64,000 bases of DNA. It comes from Gnetum montanum. Its lineage: Eukaryota > Streptophyta > Gnetopsida > Gnetales > Gnetaceae. Positions 8,790 to 19,534 of this stretch are shown one piece after another. A program made the position numbers and the translations under genes. Under the pieces are notes generated by a model. The model was not told the origin of the DNA and searched no databases. It saw only the letters and a list, made by a program, of their open reading frames with translations. Each line of letters begins with the position of its first letter. Position 1 is the first letter of the stretch. The stretch is from assembly GCA_015680685.1 (NCBI GenBank), contig MNCI01000003.1:698769-762768 (forward strand), written 5' to 3'.

Positions 8790-11152
8790 TCATGTAGTTC
8801 CTGGTGGTGGTGGCTCCTCCATGGGTGCTTTCCCCTTGTCACGTGCTCCAATCTTGGAAGGTTGACGGCGCTGAAGAATGGCCTGGAGCTTCTCCTCTTC
8901 AATCTGAGGGTCCTGTGCTACCCATGCTAATGTTCCAATGTTTGACGGAGTCGGCACCTCCCACGGACAGGGTAGTTGCGGGAACATCTGATTAGCTTTG
9001 ACATACCATGCCGCGAATACCCGTCGTTCCTCTTCATAGGCTTTGGCTTTGTCTTTGTATTCGTGAAGCTCTATTAGACATTGAGCCAAGTCGGTTGCAA
9101 CATCTTTCTGTCCCTGGTAGCTTTCTTTTACCACCGTAAGTTTAGAATCTGCGACATCTAGTTTCTCAGCCAACTTCTTGCGCTCTACAAATTCTGCCTC
9201 ATATTTGATGTTGGTGGAAGCTACTTGCTGCTCGAGCTCTGACCTCGGGCATCCTGCTGTTAACATGGCCAGGTTGGCATATCTAAGGTTTGTCAACTCC
9301 ATGTATTCGGTCAAGTCTTGGATCTGCAGGTCCCGGTTCTTAATTTTCACTTGGTGGGCAAAGGCGTAAGTGTCCAATATGGCCCTCCAATTAGTGTGCT
9401 GAGCACTGATGTTGTTGATTTAAGCCTTGGCCATATGGATCTCCTTCTCCGGGATTTGTTTGTACATCCCCACCTAATCACTAAAATGCTCCTTCAGCTT
9501 CTCGTGTTGTTTAGCCTCATTCTGCCACGTGTTTATCTCGATGGCTGATTTTTGGCGAATAGCGCGTACCTCCTCCATTGAGAGGGTTCGATTTTCTCTG
9601 GCTAAACAGCTTACATCTCGGTTGACCCGAATGAACTGTTCTCGTAACTGATGAAAGTGTTCATCGAGAACATTCTTTTGTTTCTCCACAAAAGTCAACC
9701 GAAGGTTATCTGCAACCAACTGCTTATTCTCTTCTTCTAAGGCCTTGAGTGCCTTAAGATATGCATGAGTTTGTGCTTGTGTGGTGGAGGCATCCCAAGT
9801 GGTCGTCTCCTTTTCTTTTACCACCTTCTTATTTTTTGCAATTAGCTTTGTTAATTGCTTAGTTCTGAAATTTTCTAGCTGGTCTACGGAAAAAAATTGC
9901 AAAGGATCCCACTATGCTGCTTGTAAGGCTATGAGCTGCTCTTGTAGTTTCTACACTTCAGCTTCAACATGCTTGGCCCTTACTTCGGATATGATGAGCT
10001 TCCCCTTTGTGGAAATGAGGTTTGATTGAATTGCCGTTACATCTTGGGGGATGTCAAACAAGGACGTCAAAACTTACCCTATTTGTAGCAATCGATCTAG
10101 CGCATCCTCATGTTTCGCTGGAGTCATTGAGGTTCTGGCAAGAGTCTAAGCATCCCGTTCTCTTGAAAGATCTACCGGTGGCACAACAGGTATGTTAAAG
10201 GATTCTTTGATATGGTCAATGACCACTTCAGTAGCTTTCACAGCATCCTGGTGTTGCATGACCACCACAGTGGCCCCTTCACCAGTCTCTAACTGCACTT
10301 GAAAAGATGTCACGTTTCTAAAGATCTGTTGTGACCATCTGCTTTCCCCTCCTCTTGTTTGACTTGATAATTCACCCCTTGTGCAATCTAATGAAATAGT
10401 AGGCTGGTCGGCATCATCAATGATGTGGAAGAGGTTTGCGTCATCACGACTTCCCCAACTAACTGTCTCGGTGATGGCCCTAAGATGGCTCATCGACGGT
10501 CTGTAGTCTTGTGGTGGTGGTGGTTGATCCTGGCCTGTGCTGGGTCTTGCTTCTTGTTGTTGGATGGGACTTGTGGCTAGAGGTTGACTGGGTCTTGCAA
10601 GTTGAGTTGCAGGTGATCCAGTCATCTGTTCTTCTTCTTCATCTGGTCCCAACTCTTCGCCAATGCTCTTTCTTGGAGCTGGCGCCTTTAATAACTTAGC
10701 ATAAGAAGCATTCTGGGCCTTTTGGAGGACGTAATTTGTGTATCCCCGAATACCAGCCCATCGGCATAGTTTTTTGATAAGGCAGGGANGCCGCACTCAG
10801 AGAGGATAGTTCATAAGGGAGATCCTTTAAGGTGATCCCTAATAGCCTTAGGAGCAAACTCGGCAAAAGATTTGAAGTTAAGTTCCACAATCACCGCAGC
10901 AACTATGGACTTCATATGGATAGCCTGAACACATTCCGGGGGCAACGTGAGTTGTTGTCCCGATTCAGATGCAGCAGCAGCTCCTCTTTCTGCCTGCCTG
11001 GACCATCTTGTAGGAGGTTCTTCTTGATGGATGCTGAATGATTGCACCTTATGTTTTGCAGGTTGTTTGGTAGGGACCCTTCTTCCACCTCTCTAAGGTT
11101 GTTTCGCTTCACCTTGAACAGGACCCTCTCGCTGCACACGTTTCGGGGCCAT
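8790..11152 (-). pseudogene. Element A third ORF: coiled-coil protein between pol position and 3' LTR
   Basis: It starts at ATG 11152 and ends TAA at 8790. From about 10796 to the end it is one frame broken only by in-frame stops (for example near 10146 and 9474). The N-terminal part keeps a P-C-L-I-K-K-L-C..G-I..Y-T-N segment, which resembles the end of the domain called putative plant transposon protein in Athila-type elements. A Pro/Gln-rich linker follows, then about 350 residues rich in Glu, Lys, Leu and Gln with heptad-like spacing. The C-terminal block has E-Y-M-E-L-x-N-L, L-A-M-L, E-L-E-x-Q-V-A-S, P-C-P-W-E-V-P, a D-P-Q segment and EEPPPPGTT. Element C shares these blocks (31490-34063) and B the last of them. 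It sits where env-like genes lie in Athila, but I see no signal peptide or membrane helix. The molecular function is unknown. Confidence 0.75.
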
Positions 11153-11622
11153 TTGCAATCACACGACCAAACATTAGTAAGGTTGTTTTCAAAGTCAAGT
11201 TATACCTTACTACATGTCTTTAATTAAAGATCTTATGTTATTGTGTGATTGTGCCCAAAAATTATAATAATGGGTCCTATGACTTAGGTGGGTTTCATTT
11301 TAATCTCTCGGCGTACCTAAGGTCATATGATTTTTGGCACAATTTTTCTAAGTGTTAGTGTTAATTACCCTAATTGATGTCCTTTGGGCGATGACAAATT
11401 TCAAAAAATTTAGGCACTTTTCGGTAAGTGTCTCTCCCCCACAACTAAACTGAACACTTCGGGTTCAAGCAGGTTCAAACAAAATTAAAATCGGAGCACC
11501 AGCATGCGAGATATAAGTGAAAAAGCGAGGGTCATGCAAGTGCAAGTCGTAGAGAAAAAAAATTTCAAAAATTGCCCCCACGTAAATGGAAAAATGATGC
11601 TAAGTGTTGCGGTGGGGGTTCC

Positions 11623-11700
11623 TATTTATAAGTAAATAGGACGCGATATCGCGTACGGTACATCGCATACGCGATATCACGTGGGACGCAATATCTCGTC
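11623..11700 (-). promoter_or_regulatory. Internal promoter module upstream of the third ORF
   Basis: On the minus strand, palindrome-type motifs (CGAGATATTG, GTGATATCGC, CGCGATATCGCG) at 11698-11643 are followed 13 bp later by TATAAATA at 11630-11623. This is the arrangement and the same palindrome core as in A's own U3 (array, then TATAAATA at 8437). It lies about 470 bp upstream of the third-ORF ATG. I infer an internal promoter for a separate ORF3 transcript; no transcript evidence is available. Confidence 0.55.
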
Positions 11701-12011
11701 CCCAGTGATGTGGAACACATGAAAAATACCAAATTTTTAAGGATTTTCTTGAAATTAATGGTGTAAAATGAGGACATGGGCAAGTATGAAGATATACTAG
11801 GGTAATTTCATTAATTCGAGAGGCACTCGTAATGATAATAATGTGAATTTAGCAATTAAAAATTTGGCGGTTATGAGGAAAAGGGAATGTAATGGTACAT
11901 TGGAACGTTAAAATTTTGATGGATAATAAGAGGGAAAGAAAATTATGAAAATTAAGCTGAGGGTAAGAAATTGTGTGTTTGAAGTAGAGAATTAGTGAAG
12001 ATTACGAAAAA

Positions 12012-12066
12012 TTACACAAGTGGGTCCTCCCCAAAGCAGGTTTCAACCTATTATGCCCTTGTGTAA
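12012..12066 (-). ncRNA. Conserved 55-nt structured RNA element, copy in A
   Basis: Minus strand: outer stem TTACACAAG/CTTGTGTAA (9 bp) encloses a hairpin AGGT-TGAA-ACCT and a conserved single-stranded GGAGGACCCA. The copies in B (19535) and E (55134) are the same length with compensatory changes in both stems. It lies in the non-coding stretch between pol position and ORF3. Confidence 0.7.
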
Positions 12067-12526
12067 CCACACTTAAAGTGTCCATGGGCACTAGAAGGGT
12101 TAATATGTAATCCACATTAATGCTACACAACACATGCATGGAAATATCACCGGAATGAGATGAAAATTCTATGCTACACGGGACACGAGCTACAATTACA
12201 TGAACAGTGAGATGAGAAGAAGTATAGCAATGGATCGTAGAGATTGGGACATGAGGTAACTGACTCAGGGCACAATGAATCCTGCGTGAAAAGCATGATT
12301 AAGGTGTGACTAACCCATCGTTTCAAGATTAGGACCAAGTCCATCCTTCTAATCAGTGACATCGCATTGTGTCATCCCATGGTGAACAAGTATAAGAGTA
12401 CCATAACAACAAGGCGTACGATCACTTGGTGTTTAGTAGAAGGGAGGAGTGATTTTTTGTTTTATGGCACTCCCTTTTTCTTTTATTTCTTTTTTTTTTC
12501 ACTTGACTAAATCTAGAGAAGCTGCC

Positions 12527-12720
12527 AACCTTCAAGCATGGGTGCATGTCTTTCCAGTGGAACCCCCTAGAACAGCGTTTGATTTTTGAGTGCCCTTTTG
12601 ATTACTCTTACTCCCATTTTTCTTTAGATCTACAAGGATCTTAGTAGAACCATATTGCATGATACTCCCATAGATGTCACCAAAGGGAATCCACAAGTCC
12701 CCTTGATGTCATACCCTAAT
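12527..12720 (-). other. Conserved non-coding block of the family, copy in A
   Basis: Minus strand: GACATCAAGGGGACTTGTGG (12713-12694) followed about 150 bp later by GGAAAGACATG..CCCATGCTTGAAGGT (12556-12527). The same pair, in the same order, lies in B (18841 to 19102), C (31209 to 31489) and E (54406 to 54724), with no shared reading frame. Confidence 0.7.
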
Positions 12721-12901
12721 CATTCCCTCTTAGTCCATCCTTCTTCATTCTGGGTACAATAACACAAAATTAATTTTAAGTTTTAGAAATTTCAAGAATA
12801 TCACTGTACCCTCGAACAGAACCTCTTTATTTATAGAGTGAATGAGTGGGTGTAATGGGCTCACTGTTCCAAATAATTGACCACTCATGACTTAATAACA
12901 T

Positions 12902-13436
12902 NNNNNNNNNNNNNNNNNNNNNNNNNNNNNNNNNNNNNNNNNNNNNNNNNNNNNNNNNNNNNNNNNNNNNNNNNNNNNNNNNNNNNNNNNNNNNNNNNNN
13001 NNNNNNNNNNNNNNNNNNNNNNNNNNNNNNNNNNNNNNNNNNNNNNNNNNNNNNNNNNNNNNNNNNNNNNNNNNNNNNNNNNNNNNNNNNNNNNNNNNNN
13101 NNNNNNNNNNNNNNNNNNNNNNNNNNNNNNNNNNNNNNNNNNNNNNNNNNNNNNNNNNNNNNNNNNNNNNNNNNNNNNNNNNNNNNNNNNNNNNNNNNNN
13201 NNNNNNNNNNNNNNNNNNNNNNNNNNNNNNNNNNNNNNNNNNNNNNNNNNNNNNNNNNNNNNNNNNNNNNNNNNNNNNNNNNNNNNNNNNNNNNNNNNNN
13301 NNNNNNNNNNNNNNNNNNNNNNNNNNNNNNNNNNNNNNNNNNNNNNNNNNNNNNNNNNNNNNNNNNNNNNNNNNNNNNNNNNNNNNNNNNNNNNNNNNNN
13401 NNNNNNNNNNNNNNNNNNNNNNNNNNNNNNNNNNNN
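12902..13436. other. Assembly gap of 535 N
   Basis: Run of N inside element A between the gag zinc knuckle and the post-pol non-coding part. Frames that cross it are artefacts. Its true length is unknown; a pol of about 3.5 kb could be missing. Confidence 0.98.
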
Positions 13437-14700
13437 GTATTGTGGAGAATGGTATTGTGGTGAGATAGAGTATGTTGGCCCAGTTGAAGAAACAAGGTGT
13501 TGAACGTGATAAGTGTTTGGATTCAGATAATATGAAGGGTGCCTCCAGTCTAAGGGTGGATTCCCCCATGACTGGGATTGTTGCCACTGTGATCGAACAT
13601 AGTATCTCTATATGAACTCTGGATGTAACATGTTTTCCCAATGCTCATGTAGATGTAACAATATTGGGCATTGGCCCTTGGGGTGATCGTATAGGCATAA
13701 GTTGCATTCATATGTAGAATTGGTAGTTGAGCGCTTATTCCCTTCGTTCTTTTTTTCCGAATATCTATTATTTTATCCTACCTCTTGGGTTGTCAAAACT
13801 CTATCTCCAATGATGTTGATACATTCTTCACACTTTTGATACATCCATTCCAACATCTTATTGATCTTTGCCTTGGCTTCTTCTAACAAATTTTGTATTG
13901 GCAAAGATGATGTTTCCACCTTGAGATTAGTCGATCTCTCCTTGTTATGATCCTGGACCTTTGTGAAGTTGAGATTTTGGTCCCGTTGCTGTTTTTCAAC
14001 ACTCTCCCATGTAGCTATTTCTCCTTCTTCTTTTGCTACCTGCTTAATAAGCTCTTGGATTTGATGGGTTCGTAGTTCGTATAATTGACCTTGGGCATAC
14101 GTTCCTAAGGTCTCTTTTGTTTCATTACGTAGCCCATCAGTGATATGGTATATTAGCCTTTCCTCGGAAAACCCATGGCCTGGACAGTTGTTTAATAGTG
14201 CGTAATATCTTTCTAAGGCCATGTCCAAGGGTTCATATTTTTCTTGTTTCCATCCTTGGATTTGTTTCCTCAAGGATGACACTCCTGCGTAGGTTTGATA
14301 TTTTTCGTTAAAGAATTCTACCATTGTTGATCAGCGTCATATCGAATTTGGTTTTAATGATCTATACCATACTTTTGCTTGGGCAACGAGTGTCATGGGA
14401 AAGACCTTAAGTTTTTGCCAACCATTATCAATGTTATTCCATGTGCAGGCATCATAGAAGGCTAGTAAGTGTTGTTGCGGATCTAAGTCATAGCCTCCTA
14501 AAAATTTAGGAAAGTTGTTTAAATCGAGCCTGGGTAGTCGGCTCTCTTTACGATGCCTACGTGAGATTCAAACGACCTCTTGTATTTGCGTTAGGCTTGT
14601 AGTGGCTAGTGGGGGTTCATCGTCATCAAGTAAGTTAGGCTTTCATGTATTATGATGACGTTGTTTTTGTTCATTCTTATAAGAAACTCCCACTTCAGGT
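13437..14700 (-). pseudogene. Element A gag (N-terminus and C-terminus missing)
   Basis: The structural capsid-nucleocapsid protein of the element. On the minus strand, the core at about 14560-14330 has F-x-G-G-Y-D..Q-H-L..F-Y-D-A-C and L..F-P-M-T-L..W-Y-R-S-L, the signature of the plant retrotransposon gag domain. The frame continues at 14324-13773 with F-F-N-E-K-Y-Q-T-Y and R-Y-Y-A-L-L-N-N-C. A basic, Glu-rich segment follows, then the knuckle C-N-L-C..H-P-K-G-Q-C near 13655. The other elements begin MSSS about 270 codons before the capsid core; here the first part is missing at the single N at 14721, and the C-terminus runs into the gap. Confidence 0.82.
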
Positions 14701-14720
14701 TGTATACTCCAACCTTCATC

Positions 14721-14729
14721 NGGCGCCAA
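14721..14729 (-). other. Element A primer-binding site, truncated at an N
   Basis: The minus strand reads TTGGCGCC directly after the LTR, then N, then unrelated GATGAAGG. Seven bases of the tRNA-Asp site TGGCGCC are the least decayed in the window, but the remaining bases are missing at the N, together with the leader and the gag start. Confidence 0.75.
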
Positions 14730-15636
14730 TGATGAGTGGCGAGGTACCCCTACACTCAACCATACGAAACGAGCATAGCACGCACGATCTGGTCGAACTT
14801 CGCAGATGGACTAGTTGTGGCACCTAGACAGTTATCCTTAGGTTGTAGTTCGCTATCTTCCCACATGGACTAGTGTTATATTTTTCACGTATGGTTTAGT
14901 CCAGATGAGGTGTATGATGTGTTCCTAATTCTAACGCTACTCCTGAAGGTAGAGGAAAATAATATTAACTAAGATAAGCTAGGAGGAAAAGGGTAAGAGA
15001 ATCTAATCTAGCCTAAGTGCGACGAGCAACCGATTCCTTGATCAACTATATACATCTTGGACCTTGTGCACAACTACCACTGGGATTACCAAGCGTAGAT
15101 CCTAGGTACGCCATTGGGATTACCAAGCGTAGATCCTAGATACGCCACTGGGTTACCAAGCGTAGATCCTAGATACGCCACTAGGTTACCAAGTAGTCAC
15201 ACTTAAATGCTTGTAATCAAGTCGTACTCGTTCCACGTTCTAGGAATTTAAGGGTGAGAGAGAGAAAACAGTAAATAACATTAAATAAATAAACAAACAA
15301 ATAAATGACAAAGTGAATGCTGCAATGATGATGTAATCTCAATCTTTATTGCTGGTCATGTGCGTGTCCAAGTCCGACACACTCGAATAAAGACACCGTA
15401 CAATTACATTCACCACACTGTGGGCAGACACAGAAAAAAAAATCTAACTTTGGAGGGATCAAACTGCCAGAGCTTCGCTACTTCTAACTGGGATCCCCAA
15501 ACAAGGGAGAGTCGCGCCTTATTTATAGATATGGTGGTAGACTACGATATCGCGTACACGATATCGTAGGGAAGACGCGATATCGCGTACGTGATATCGC
15601 GGGGGATGCCATATCGCGGGGAATCGTGTCTCATCA
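14730..15636 (-). repeat. Element A 5' LTR
   Basis: 907 bp with TGATGAG/CTCATCA termini. TATAAATA lies at 15527-15520 and the palindrome array at 15541-15620. It aligns closely with 7641-8619; the main difference is a shorter palindrome array. Confidence 0.92.
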
Positions 15637-15642
15637 AAAACC

Positions 15643-17880
15643 ATGTCTTCTTCAGAAAGGGCCAAGAATACATCATATGATGAAAACACTGGTAGAAAAA
15701 ATGATAGGATCTATATTGAGAAAAACTAGAGTAAACAACCACAAGCAGGGGTTTCCTATGCTTATTCAAACCCTTACAACACTTAAAGACTATGTTCAAC
15801 TAATGCAAACAATTCTAAAGGAGATGGAGTAAGTCCTAGAACAAAGAGGGCCTCAAGGCCTAGGACCTCCTCCAAACTTAGAAGAGATACATCAAGGGAT
15901 CAAAGGGGAAAATATAGTAGCCATGGCAATTCTCCCAATTCAACATCTTCCTCTTTCTCTTCCACATCTAGTTCTGATGAGGATGAATATAGGTATAGAA
16001 ATAGGGATTAAGATGAGGATAGAAGTAAAAATAGACAAGACCATCAAAGTGAACATAGATGAGATCATCATAATCAAACAAATGAAAATAGAAGACATCA
16101 CCACAACATGTCTAACGATGATGGACCCTTGTTGGATACTAGGAGCATGATGTAGATAATAGAGGCAATTAGAATACCCCACAGGCATCAAAGGGAAAGT
16201 TTCATTAAAATACTTGATATGAATAACATTCCCAAATTTGAAGGTGGCTATAATTTTCACCCACAATGTCATTTACAAGCCTTCCACGATGCATGCACCT
16301 TACAAAACATTGAGAGTGAGTGGAAAAAGCTTAAGCTGTTTCCTAGGACACTAATAGAAGAAGTCAAAAGTTAGCATAGATCATTGGAGCTAGATTTAAC
16401 CCATCGATGGTCCACAATGCTTGAGCTCTTGAACGAGAAATACCAAAACTATGAGAGAGTGTCTAATTTAAGAAAAAAGTTCCAAGGGTGGAATCGAGAA
16501 AATCATGAACCCTTGGATATGGCATTGGATAGATACTATTCCCTACTACATAGATGTCTAGGCCATGAGTTTTCTCAAAAAGAGTAGCTACTCCACATCA
16601 TAGGTGGACTTTGTACCCCAATGAGAAAGATCTTTAGGATCTATGCTCAAGGGTAGTTATCTGAATTAGAAGCCCATAAAACATAAAGGCTAGTTGAATA
16701 GGTTGCAAAAGAAGAAGGAGAGCTATGTAAAAGGGAGAGTATTGAGGAATATAACTAAGACTCAACTCTTGAAACAAGAGAAGTTCAAATTTATTATAAG
16801 AAAAAAGAGGAAGCTCTCAATGAGTTGATTTTAAAATAGACCTTGCCAATACAAAAGGCTATCGTTGAGATTGAAGCAATGATAGATAAGATGTGGGAGT
16901 TAATGAATGAAAAGGTTACAATCTACTTGGAAACCATAGGGGAGAAGGTAGTGCAAAAAGAAATGAGTGATCAAAACAAAAAGAGGAAAAAGACTAATGA
17001 AACAAGTAGGAACACTTATTGGAAAAAAGGGAAAATGACCATAGTAGAAGAGGTTTCCAACTCAAATACAGAAGATGATGATGGATGTGACATCTGCCAA
17101 CATGACCATCTAAAGGGCTATTACCCAATTATGTTACATTGACATGAGTTTGGGGCTTTTGCTTTGAATCCCAGGTTCATACAAAAGCAAATGCCTAGGA
17201 AATTACCTTACTCACAAGGTAATTATAGATAGTCCTACCACCAACCATACTATTCTAGTGGGACTTCCTATTAGCCTCAATACTACTATCAACCGTAGTG
17301 GCAAAACCCACAGTCATGGGGGATGCCATCAACAAACCAAGAATACCCTTATTACCAATTGGACCCATATGACTACTATGTTCAACAACCTATTTCTCCA
17401 AATGGTTCTACTTCCTCTACCTTGAATCACTAATATCACTCTCCTAAGTATCATCAACCCATAGTATCTCCTATGGGATCATCATCTCAAAACTCTTATC
17501 CTCCATGAAATCCTTAATATTCTCATACTTTCCTCCACCATATGTCACCACCAACAACACAGGAAGGATTGGCACCAAAACATCAACAAAAGAATGCCAC
17601 TTATGTTGTGAACATACACGTAAATGATAATGCTAGTAGATCTCAACCACAATCTCAAAAATGTCCTTTCTTTAGGAAAGTTTCCACACATGAGAACAAA
17701 ACTCATAGACCTACTGGTTCATCTAAACTAGCACAAGGCCAGTTAGGTGCAACACCCTTCCTCACCAAAATAACGTCTTCCAATCCTACGCAAGGGCCAA
17801 CACCCATTACCACTCCAGTGAAAAGCATAATAGATGAACCTATCACTATAGAGATAGGTAATTCCATGCATTACTACTGA
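15643..17880 (+). pseudogene. Element B gag
   Basis: It starts MSSS at 15643, two bases after the AAAAC repeat left by element A, so A separated it from its own LTR. It is a single frame to TGA at 17878-17880, broken only by substitution stops. In order: a Ser-rich then Asp/Arg/His-rich segment; the gag core (F-E-G-G-Y at 16240, F-H-D-A-C, L-F-P-R-T-L, R-W-S-T-M-L-E-L-L-N-E-K-Y at about 16400, R-Y-Y-S-L-L); a charged helix-rich part; the knuckle C-D-I-C-Q-H-D-H-L-K-G-Y (the last Cys is Tyr) near 17090; and a Pro/Gln/Tyr-rich tail. The role is capsid and RNA packaging; it is not functional as read. Confidence 0.88.
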
Positions 17881-18340
17881 AAAATAAGGGTGTAGTTGTG
17901 GACTAACCTTTTAGAATGTCAACATAGTCATTACACAAGTTCACAACAAATGTGAAAAATAAGTGTGTGCACAAGAGAGAGCAAAGGCCACTAAACCAAA
18001 AGACACCTAGTGGTCAACAACTAAGAACTTCTAAGTATCTAAAACATGCATGAAAACATCTGAACTAATTATTAACTCCTATTCTAAGAAAATGTCCCCA
18101 ATTGAGAGCACACAAAAGGAAATACTACACCATTATTATACACTAATAGAAAGAGGAACTAAGGACTTAGATGATTAAAATTCAATTACCATCAAGATTA
18201 CATGGGACAATAGCTGAAAAAAGAATTCACTAAGGATGGTAAGTACAAAACCTTAAGTGTATGATCCAAGATAACTAGGGTGCATTTTTCAAACACTTGC
18301 CCATGAGTTCAGTCATGGAGGAGATGTCTTATCTTGATCT
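17881..18340 (+). pseudogene. Element B remnant of the protease-RT linker
   Basis: Short matches to the C element linker survive: GTGTGCACA at about 17966 and ACACCTAGTGG at about 18004 (C has GTGTGCACATG and TGCCTAGTGG at 27540-27605). A trace of the pre-RT GATCCA..ATA segment lies near 18260. RT, RNase H and integrase are gone, so the pol loss is an internal deletion. Confidence 0.5.
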
Positions 18341-18600
18341 AGGAATTAATAAGTGTTTTTCAATTTTTTGTTTTATAATTCTTTTTAATTTCTAATTCCT
18401 TTATATACATTTTTCTTTTCTTAATACTTTTTCACATTCTTTAATATCTTCTCATTCTTTTATACTTTTTCATTTCTTAAATTTTTTCATATTCTTTGAA
18501 AATCTTTCATTCTTACTATCTTTGCAATTTTTGATATCTTTTACAATTTTTTCTATGCCTTGCTATTATTCTTACTTGTACATATTTTTGTCAATGTTCA
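18341..18600 (+). repeat. T-rich tract, post-pol position, element B
   Basis: Pyrimidine-rich stretch with repeated CATTCTTTTATACTTTTTCA-like units. Equivalent T-rich tracts follow the integrase in C (30700-30890) and E (53930-54120), so it is a conserved feature of position, not a random poly-T. Confidence 0.7.
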
Positions 18601-18838
18601 ATAAAACACACCAAATAAGGCAAGATGTAGTCCCAATACAGTGAGGATTTCTTTATATTATCAATCATAAGGGATTAATTATCTATATAGTGAGACTAAA
18701 CCATTCATCCATCCATTTCAATAATAAGAGGTTCTTACCATGGCCATAATGATATTCTTTTCATAATAAAACTAAGAATAAACTTGTGATCATTATGCCG
18801 AGATAGAAGAGTGAAGAACCAAGTGGGAATGCAAAGGG

Positions 18839-19110
18839 TGTGACATCAAGGGGATTTGTGGACTCTCTTGGATTACTTTTGTATGTTCTATCATGTTGCT
18901 AAGGTTGTATTATATCCTTGTAGATTTAACAAAAAATGGGAGTAAGAGTAAAATAAGTTTTGCCTTACCATGTCATTAGAAATACATGTTACCCATGCTT
19001 GAAGATAGTCCTCTAGTAAGGTTGACACAAATAAAAATAAAAGAGCAGAAAATAAATTTTTGGGGATTCCATTGGAAAGACATGTTACTGATGCTTGAAG
19101 GTAGGTAGCT
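18839..19110 (+). other. Conserved non-coding block, copy in B (second motif duplicated)
   Basis: GTGACATCAAGGGGATTTGT at about 18840 is followed by ACATGTTACCCATGCTTGAAG (18984-19004, one T short of a run in E) and a second GACATGTTACTGATGCTTG at 19079. See A 12527-12720, C 31209-31489 and E 54400-54725. No frame is conserved. Confidence 0.7.
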
Positions 19111-19534
19111 TCTCAAAAATCTAAAAAACATAAAAAGTACAATGAATAAACTCCTCCCTTGGACAATACACCAAGTGGTAATACTCCTTGCAACAATGGT
19201 AGTCTTACGATTGTAATGCTTAGAGATGAAACAATGTAATGTCACTAGAAAGTGCTTTGGACTTGGTTTGAATCTTGGATAGAAAGGCTAATGATTACTT
19301 TAACCAGTAATAACACATAAGGATTCATTATGCTTATGGTAAGATACCTCACGTCCAAAGTTCAGCAATCCTTTCTCTTGTCCATCTCACCTCACTATAT
19401 ATTTAATCATAATTTGTGGTTTTGTATAATGTAGTGTTATTTTCCCAATTTGGTGATACTAACATCTATCTTTTGCTAGATAGGTATGTCTTACATTCAA
19501 CTCCTTGAGTTCCTAAGGACACTTTTAGGCATGG

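Larger units (their letters stand above)
7641..15636 (-). mobile_element. Ty3/Gypsy element A nested in B
   Basis: It is bounded by TGATGAG and CTCATCA and flanked by the perfect target duplication AAAAC (7636-7640 and 15637-15641). It inserted two bases before the gag ATG of element B. On the minus strand it reads: 5' LTR 15636-14730, primer site, gag from about 14700, a sequencing gap, a non-coding part, the third ORF 11152-8790, purine tract, 3' LTR 8619-7641. No RT or integrase is visible, but the 535-N gap lies exactly where pol should be, so its absence is not proven. It is the best preserved Gypsy element here. Confidence 0.93.

Noticed and set aside
12827-13641. Long frames of 208-249 codons on both strands
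   Set aside because: They consist mostly of undetermined residues from the N gap.
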